Part shown: positions 58,755 through 64,000 of the stretch, one piece after another
Numbering within the stretch: position 1 is the stretch's first letter
How the letters are laid out: each line of letters opens with the position of its first letter
Assembly (NCBI GenBank): GCA_028023455.1
Contig: JAQFVV010000287.1
Location: 990,001-1,054,000 of the forward strand
Direction of reading: 5' to 3'
Source of the DNA: Epiperipatus broadwayi
Lineage: Eukaryota > Onychophora > Udeonychophora > Euonychophora > Peripatidae
Length of the DNA: 64,000 nt
Notes under the pieces: model-generated
The model's database searches: none
The model's input: the letters and a program-made list of their open reading frames with translations, nothing else
What the model was told of the DNA's origin: nothing
Position numbers and translations under genes: made by a program

Positions 58755-58940
58755 TAAATCATCTAATATTAGGTATTGAATGTCTTTTGAAAAATTTAAC
58801 TTTATTTAAATTTCCAAATTACATCCAACTATTGGTAATATTAGCCTGTTGGCTATTACTAACAGTTGTATGTAATTTGGAAATTTAAATTAAGTTAAAT
58901 TTTTTTAAAAACATTCAATATTTAATATTAAATGATGGAA
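58755..58940. repeat. Inverted repeat element
   Basis: Arms of about 85 bases: TTTAAATTTCCAAATTACAT pairs with ATGTAATTTGGAAATTTAAA, and outer TATTGAATG with CATTCAATA. The centre is near 58846-58850. Confidence 0.8.
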
Positions 58941-60011
58941 ATAGGCCAACAAATAAATACAACTTGTATAAATTATGATTTATGTAGGCCTTTGGGTAAA
59001 ATATTGAATATATAGTAGTTTTTCTCTCTGTTTAAAATTGTATTGAAAGTTAAATATTTGTGTCAAATCCTTATCTAATTCTATGGAATTAAATATGCCT
59101 ATTAAACTACTTTGCTCTGACAGACTTTTTATTATGTTTTCATTCTAATTCTTTGATTAGGACATGACTGCGTTTTATTTGAGAAATCTTGACATGTTAG
59201 TGTGAAAGAATTGGAATGTTGTTTTTAAGTTAGAAGTTAACGGTATTAAAATTATATAAACAATAGGAGGCGCTAAAATCAGTGTACTATTTACTTTCAT
59301 AAATTCCAGTTGAAGTCACGAGCTGATTCGGATGTTAGTTTTTGTGTTCAGATCGAGCCCCGCATTTTCAAATTTCTAAGAAAATTTGATAATAGAATTC
59401 TTTTTTCCGAATATTTTGGATCCCATTAATAACATTTCCTCCAGATTCCGCAAAATCTCCAGCCAGCTCTAATAATACATTTAAATTTTTTTTTTTAATT
59501 CGGGGATTGATTTGATGATTAAAAATCTTGGGTTCAACGAATATATTTGATTAATTGTAAACGGTATATTTTATATAGTCATACAATATTCGTACTATTA
59601 ATATAAACGTATATCGGCATATACGCAGATGACATACACAATAAATCTTTTAAGTTTATTGTTCCAGATTATAAATAGGCGAATTTTATTGCCTAGATAT
59701 TTTTAATAATGTAATAGCATATTTTTCTAAGACATTTATTTAATAAAAAAAGCAAACCATACGAAACGAAATACGATTAATTATTAATTTGTTAATTAGA
59801 TGCCCCAAATAGGTCAGTGCATAATTCTTGGCTTCCGACATTAATGTAACAATTTTAAATCCATAAGTTTATCCTCACATTTTAAAATTTAAATGAATTA
59901 ATGCTATACATTCGATAGTTTTTGTTACGATACTAAATAAAATGGTTAATTAAATGTCGTTAGCGACTTCTGGTGATCATATAAAACGCATTAGTTCAGA
60001 GGACCGCTCAC
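58941..60011. other. AT-rich spacer with slightly mixed composition
   Basis: No gene is supported. It contains more CG dinucleotides than most of the window (for example near 59270-59470 and 59950-60010), without a readable frame. Confidence 0.4.
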
Positions 60012-60107
60012 CTGTTAGATTTTTCAATCTCCACTTGATGGAGTTCACTCATCTCATACTTCTGGTTTCTTCTATTCACTATTCTACCTTTCTAAGTTTT
60101 ATATATT
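60012..60107 (-). promoter_or_regulatory. Candidate minus-strand promoter and first exon
   Basis: On the minus strand, TATATAAAAC (near 60098-60107) is followed about 50 bases later by an ATG at 60052-60050. It opens MSELHQVEIEKSN and runs into CAG followed by GTGAGC (60011-60006), a strong splice-donor consensus. TATA box, start codon and donor are in the right order and spacing for a short first coding exon. No downstream exon was identified, so this is only suggestive. Confidence 0.25.
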
Positions 60108-61245
60108 TTTAAAAGTATTAGCTTGTTTTTTCATAATAGACTAAATAAGACAATTTCAATTATGACAATAGTAAAATTTAAAAGTATTAGTCGTTGTTTG
60201 GACATTACTAGAATGAAAAATAAACCATACATCCATTCAATATCTAAGTCACTGAATAAATCCAATATTTATTTTTTAATTATTGTTCTTAATAAGTTAA
60301 AAAAATAAGATTGATCTAAATGCTATGAAATGCAAGTACGGAAGTAAAATTAAGCCCTTACTTTCTCCGGTGAAAACAAGTTTTTTAAAAATAAATTTTA
60401 TGCAACAATAATATATTTTTTACCTTTAATAAAAAACTCCAATAAATTAAACTTTTAATACATTTAAAAATTCAGAAACTTTGAATTATGCAGTGATAGT
60501 TTCGCAGTTATAATTATCATCTGCCATTTAAAGCTAAAATTAGCCAAGTATTAAATATAAAATTAAATTACAGGAAGAATTAATAGTATTGATTTAAAAA
60601 AATAAAATTAAAAATCTTCCAGATTATTTTCTTCAAAAATCAAGAAAACAAACAAAAACGTTAAAAAATATTAAAGTATGATACCTGTACGCTACTGCGG
60701 TAATCCTGTTTAACAGCTACGTTTTACCATTAACTAAATAACTGCTGTACAGGTAGATTATTTCAAAGTGTTATTTTTTTTTTTTAAATTGGTGGACGTA
60801 GATAAATTCAATATGGCGGTTAATCTTAAACTAACTGTGTATCAACTATATATTTATTTTAATAATCTAAAACTCTATTTAACATTTCAAAGTACATTAT
60901 ATACTATTTAAATGCAAAGGAATGTTTGATGCATGAGCAAAAAGAAAATCACTCCGGTTAAATAAAAACAGGTGGGTTAAAAAGATTTTATCGAGTTGGG
61001 TTTTCCAATTGCAATACTTTTAAAATTTAAAAGCTATGGCTCGTTCATAGCATCCTATAGTCTAAATGTTAGGCTCCATCGTTGGAAAGAAAACAATATA
61101 CACACGCATATATACTCATATAAAAAATATTCATGAAAAAAAGAATAAAGTTAATGTAATGTAAATCTGAAACTGATTTAAAAAAATAATTTATATAACT
61201 GATTACGAGATTATTGATCAGTAAAAGCAAGTTTGGTTTTGTAAG
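60108..61245. other. AT-rich spacer
   Basis: No gene is supported. ATATGGCGG at 60810-60818 resembles a YY1-type ATGGCGG site and lies in a CG-containing patch, but no exon is visible beside it. Confidence 0.45.
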
Positions 61246-61260
61246 TTAATTATTAATATA

Positions 61261-62159
61261 GAGTCAAAATTCTCCCGACAGTAGTGCAAACCAGACTATT
61301 CAATAGATGCAAGAAAGTTTGTGCATAAAATCTTTATCTAGTGCCTATTCATCCAATATTCCCAGACTACTTTCAGGCTTATGATCAGCAGTGGGAAGCC
61401 TTGGATTTAAGATCACTACACTTAAATCTTAGAATCTAACGCAACCCTCTAGTAGTTACCTTTTATCTTTTAAGTTAACTCTAAAGCTGTGAGTCCGAAA
61501 TGAAAACAACGATGTTTTTCATCCATGCTTATTCACTTGTAGATTTGAACCCAGTTCAGTATCTATACATTTATTTATTTTTAACAATCATAGTCACCAA
61601 CATCTCTTGGGCAATATTGTTATTAAATCACACATCACATGATCACCATTTCCTGTACTTACACAAGCTATTAAAACAGTGGCAAAACTCTCCACATAAT
61701 AGTACACAAGTCAGTGTAATCAATGGATGTAAGAAAGGTTTATGCATAAAATTGCTATCTATTGCCTACTTCCATTCCCAGACTATTTTCTAGCTTAAGG
61801 CTTTCATCTGTGAGGGGTCTTGGACTCGAGAGCATTCTAGCTAGATCTTAGGACCTAATGTTTTTATTTTGGACTCATAGCTTTTATAATTAATTAAAAA
61901 GATAAAAGGTGGCTGCTAGAGGATTGCATTAGATCCTAAGTGCAGTGCTTTCAAATCCAAGGCTCCTCACTGATGAAAGACATAAGCTAGAAAGTAGTCT
62001 GAAGATAGTGAATGAGTAAGAACTAGATAGGGATTTTATGTACAAAACTTCTTGCATCCATTGATTAGTCTGGATTACATTGGGTGACAGTTTGTATGGA
62101 TAGTTTTGCCTCTGTTTTAACAGCTTGTGTAAGCATAAGAAATGGTGATCATGTGATGT
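61261..62159. mobile_element. Repeat A multimer (899 bp) with perfect 15-bp TSD
   Basis: It is flanked by TTAATTATTAATATA at 61246-61260 and 62160-62174. It contains two head-to-tail units in reverse orientation, with corresponding GAC sites at 61365 and 61781 (416 bases apart). One forward unit follows, with CTGATGA at 61970-61976, GAAAG and TAGTC. All three hammerhead-like cores are worn. The 97-codon ORF at 61500-61793 is a by-product of the repeat. Confidence 0.9.
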
Positions 62160-62229
62160 TTAATTATTAATATAATGCATGATACTGTATAATAAAACTT
62201 AGAAGAAAATAGGCTCTTTCATAGATTGC

Positions 62230-63760
62230 CATTCTACAGTAACGCTGTTAGTGCAGGTGAAGAGGATCACCAGCCATGATAAGAAAAAATCAAGAGCAAT
62301 ATGATAGCAGTATGAAGCCTACTTAAATTTGTAAGTAATTTTGAACTCTTAATTGGAATATATATATAATCCAAACTCATCAGTGGCATATTCATCATAG
62401 CAATGACGGATTTCATCACTCATTATACTCTTTTTTAATTGAGCATAATTCTTTCAGAGATATATTAAACATGATAATAATAGTCATATGATTAGGTACT
62501 TCAAAGGTAATTAATATCAAGGACTAAAGTGACAGAATAAGTGTAATAGTGCATTCAATTGGCCAAACTATTTATTTTTCTTCAACTGCTAATCAATCTA
62601 GAAATAATCAATCTTACCATAAGCAGTTATCTTCATACAATTCCAGAATCATCTTCTGTAAACTTCAATAGTCAATGGACATTGCTCTTGAAAGGATATT
62701 AAAAAGTCTGGATATTATTATGTGCTTTCTTATGGATTACTTTAAATTATAAACTAAGAAATGCATCATCTTATATAATTAAAATAAAACAATTTCATAC
62801 TGATCCTCTGTATTCAAAGCAAGTACCTTCCATTTATACACTTGTCTTTTTATTCAAGATATTCTCAAAATCTTCATCAATAACATCACAGAAGCATCAG
62901 CGTTGCTTTTTCTTTTTTCATCAATGTTCACCTTTTACATCTATAAAGAATCACAGAAAATACCATAGCTTGAACATTTCTATCATTCTTTTAAAAGACA
63001 TCTTTACATCTAATGTTGTTTTTCAAGCATTTTGTTTATTTATTTCTGGATCTTTTAATGATAATGATTATTCTAAGTAAAAATTCTTTACAAATTTCTA
63101 TACCTTCACCATTCACTGCAATGTCTCCATAAAATTTAGATATTGCTAAGCTCCTTCATTTTTAGTTTTGAATGTGGATATCATCATCATGTGTTGATAA
63201 TATTGGTGTTTCTTTTACCAATTTAAAATATGGTGGATTCGGCTTTTCCTTCATTACACATTCAACATATAAATTGATTAGATAGATTGCAATATACTAT
63301 AATGCATATTTTTTATCTCAATGTAAACTAATCTGTTTTGCTATAACATATTTTAATTATTAAACATCACATGATCACCATCTCATACTAGCACATAATT
63401 GTTGCATTAGATCCTAAGATCTAGGTGCAGTGCTCTCAGATCCAAGGCTCCTCACTGATGAAGGCCACAAGCCAGAAACTAGTCTGGGGATATTGGATGA
63501 GTAGGCACTGGATAGGGATTTTATGCACAAGCCTTCTGGCATCTATTGATTACTCTGGTTAGCACAGGGTGGCACTACTGTATGGAGAGTTTTGCCTTTG
63601 TTTATATTTTAATTATACAATAGTCAGATGCTTTGGTACATGCATTATTCTAAGAACATTTGATAATTTGACATGATCAACCAAATCAAAGGCATTATTG
63701 TAATCAATAAAGCATTCACAGTCTTTGTTCTGGTATGGAGCTCAGCTAGTCAAATCTTCA
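62230..63760 (-). pseudogene. RTE/BovB-like LINE RT fragment, split by repeat A
   Basis: On the minus strand, 63716-63660 encodes CLIDYNNAFDLVDHVKL, then NVLRIMHVPKHL, matching the CFIDYxKAFDxVDHxKLWxxLxxMGxPxHL block around the first catalytic Asp of RTE/BovB-type RT. After the repeat-A insertion (63361-63603) the frame resumes brokenly. NLYVECVMKE (about 63240-63290) fits the LFNLYAEYIMRE segment, and VNGEGIEICKEF (about 63095-63130) the later thumb region. The catalytic ADD box is not readable. Below about 62900 similarity fades and the 3' limit is uncertain. Confidence 0.6.
63361..63603 (+). mobile_element. Repeat A monomer with perfect 13-bp TSD and intact hammerhead-like core
   Basis: It is flanked by ATATTTTAATTAT at 63348-63360 and 63604-63616, inserted into an RTE remnant. 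At 243 bp it is the cleanest short unit. Core: stem-I strand TCCTCA (63449-63454), CTGATGA (63455-63461), hairpin GGC-CACAA-GCC (63463-63473), GAAA (63475-63478), C, loop TA, GTC (63482-63484), stem-I strand TGGGGA (63485-63490). Predicted cleavage is after C63484. A62 and A74 face each other at the base of stem II, which is non-canonical. Confidence 0.9.
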
Positions 63761-64000
63761 ATCTCTAAACCAAAACTTTTGTACAAAATTAAAGATTTTT
63801 GGGAGAAAAATGATAAGAATACAATATAGTGGGATTATCATATTAAACAAAATGTTTTGAAATTAACAAGATGGAATACAAGAGAGAATAGATCAATGTA
63901 TGTATGATACTATGCAGAAAAAAAATTTAACCATAAAAATGCCTTTGTGCCTTACTGCTTTTTTTTTTAATCAAAAAAATAAAACTCTTTAATGATATAC
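63761..64000. other. AT-rich spacer
   Basis: Nothing supported to the window end; it may continue the RTE fragment. Confidence 0.4.

Noticed and set aside
59978-60020. Plus-strand TATA-like CATATAAAACG as a promoter
   Set aside because: No start codon context, exon or downstream ORF follows on the plus strand; the minus-strand reading is slightly better supported.
1-64000. CRISPR arrays, bacterial operons, rRNA genes
   Set aside because: No regularly spaced short repeats, no ribosome-binding sites or operon structure, and no rRNA-like sequence were seen; the elements are metazoan transposons.

Overview
This is non-coding, repeat-dominated DNA from an animal genome, most likely an invertebrate. 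The base composition is very AT-rich (roughly 70-75 % A+T by eye). There are no operons, ribosome-binding sites or long host genes. The coding pieces are metazoan retrotransposon and DNA-transposon genes: an L1/Tx1-like LINE, RTE-like LINEs, a Ty3/Gypsy element, a Penelope-like (PLE) remnant, hAT elements and a Merlin fossil. I cannot name the species. No complete host gene is visible; only three short exon-like stretches (57672-57756, 58551-58688 and 60012-60052 on the minus strand) are possible host exons.

Layout. 1-9 kb: a palindromic MITE, AT-rich spacer, a repeat-B copy and a 1.6-kb non-autonomous hAT element with an 8-bp target duplication. 9-21 kb: a tRNA-derived SINE, several copies of the dominant repeat (called repeat A here), two nested 3' ends of one LINE, fold-back elements and fossil LINE pieces. 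21.6-25.7 kb: an almost intact two-ORF LINE on the minus strand, flanked by inverted repeat-B copies. 26-31 kb: repeat-B palindromes, three tRNA-only SINEs, a second tRNA-like SINE family and repeat A. 33.7-35.4 kb: a second copy of the hAT element, inverted relative to the first. 38.8-39.7 kb: a dead Merlin transposase. 42-49 kb: a graveyard of RTE-like LINEs invaded by a fold-back element (repeat C), a SINE, repeat A and a PLE piece. 50.15-54.55 kb: a complete Gypsy element with near-identical 192-bp LTRs and a perfect 5-bp target duplication, but broken reading frames. 55-64 kb: fold-back MITEs, possible exons, a large multimeric repeat-A element and an RTE/BovB-like fragment with a repeat-A copy inserted in it.

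The most interesting system is repeat A: about fifteen copies or fragments. Several are bounded by clear 11-15-bp target duplications, which suggests target-primed insertion rather than cut-and-paste. The units are arranged in inverted and head-to-tail multimers. Each fuller unit carries a sequence that can be laid out as a minimal type-I hammerhead ribozyme: CTGA(T/C)GA, a small hairpin, GAAAC-TA-GTC and a 6-bp closing stem. Two copies keep every core base (63449-63490 on plus, 19608-19649 on minus). This is the architecture described for animal retrozymes and Penelope-linked hammerheads. Related CTGANGA-hairpin-GAAA cores occur in repeat C and in the arms of the PLE remnant, which is a plausible relative of a mobilising partner. 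The layout has one non-canonical feature, an extra or mismatched A next to stem II, so ribozyme activity is a hypothesis.

The elements interact mainly by nesting: SINE into RTE, repeat A into RTE, repeat C into RTE, and Gypsy downstream of the PLE piece. These give a relative order of insertion.
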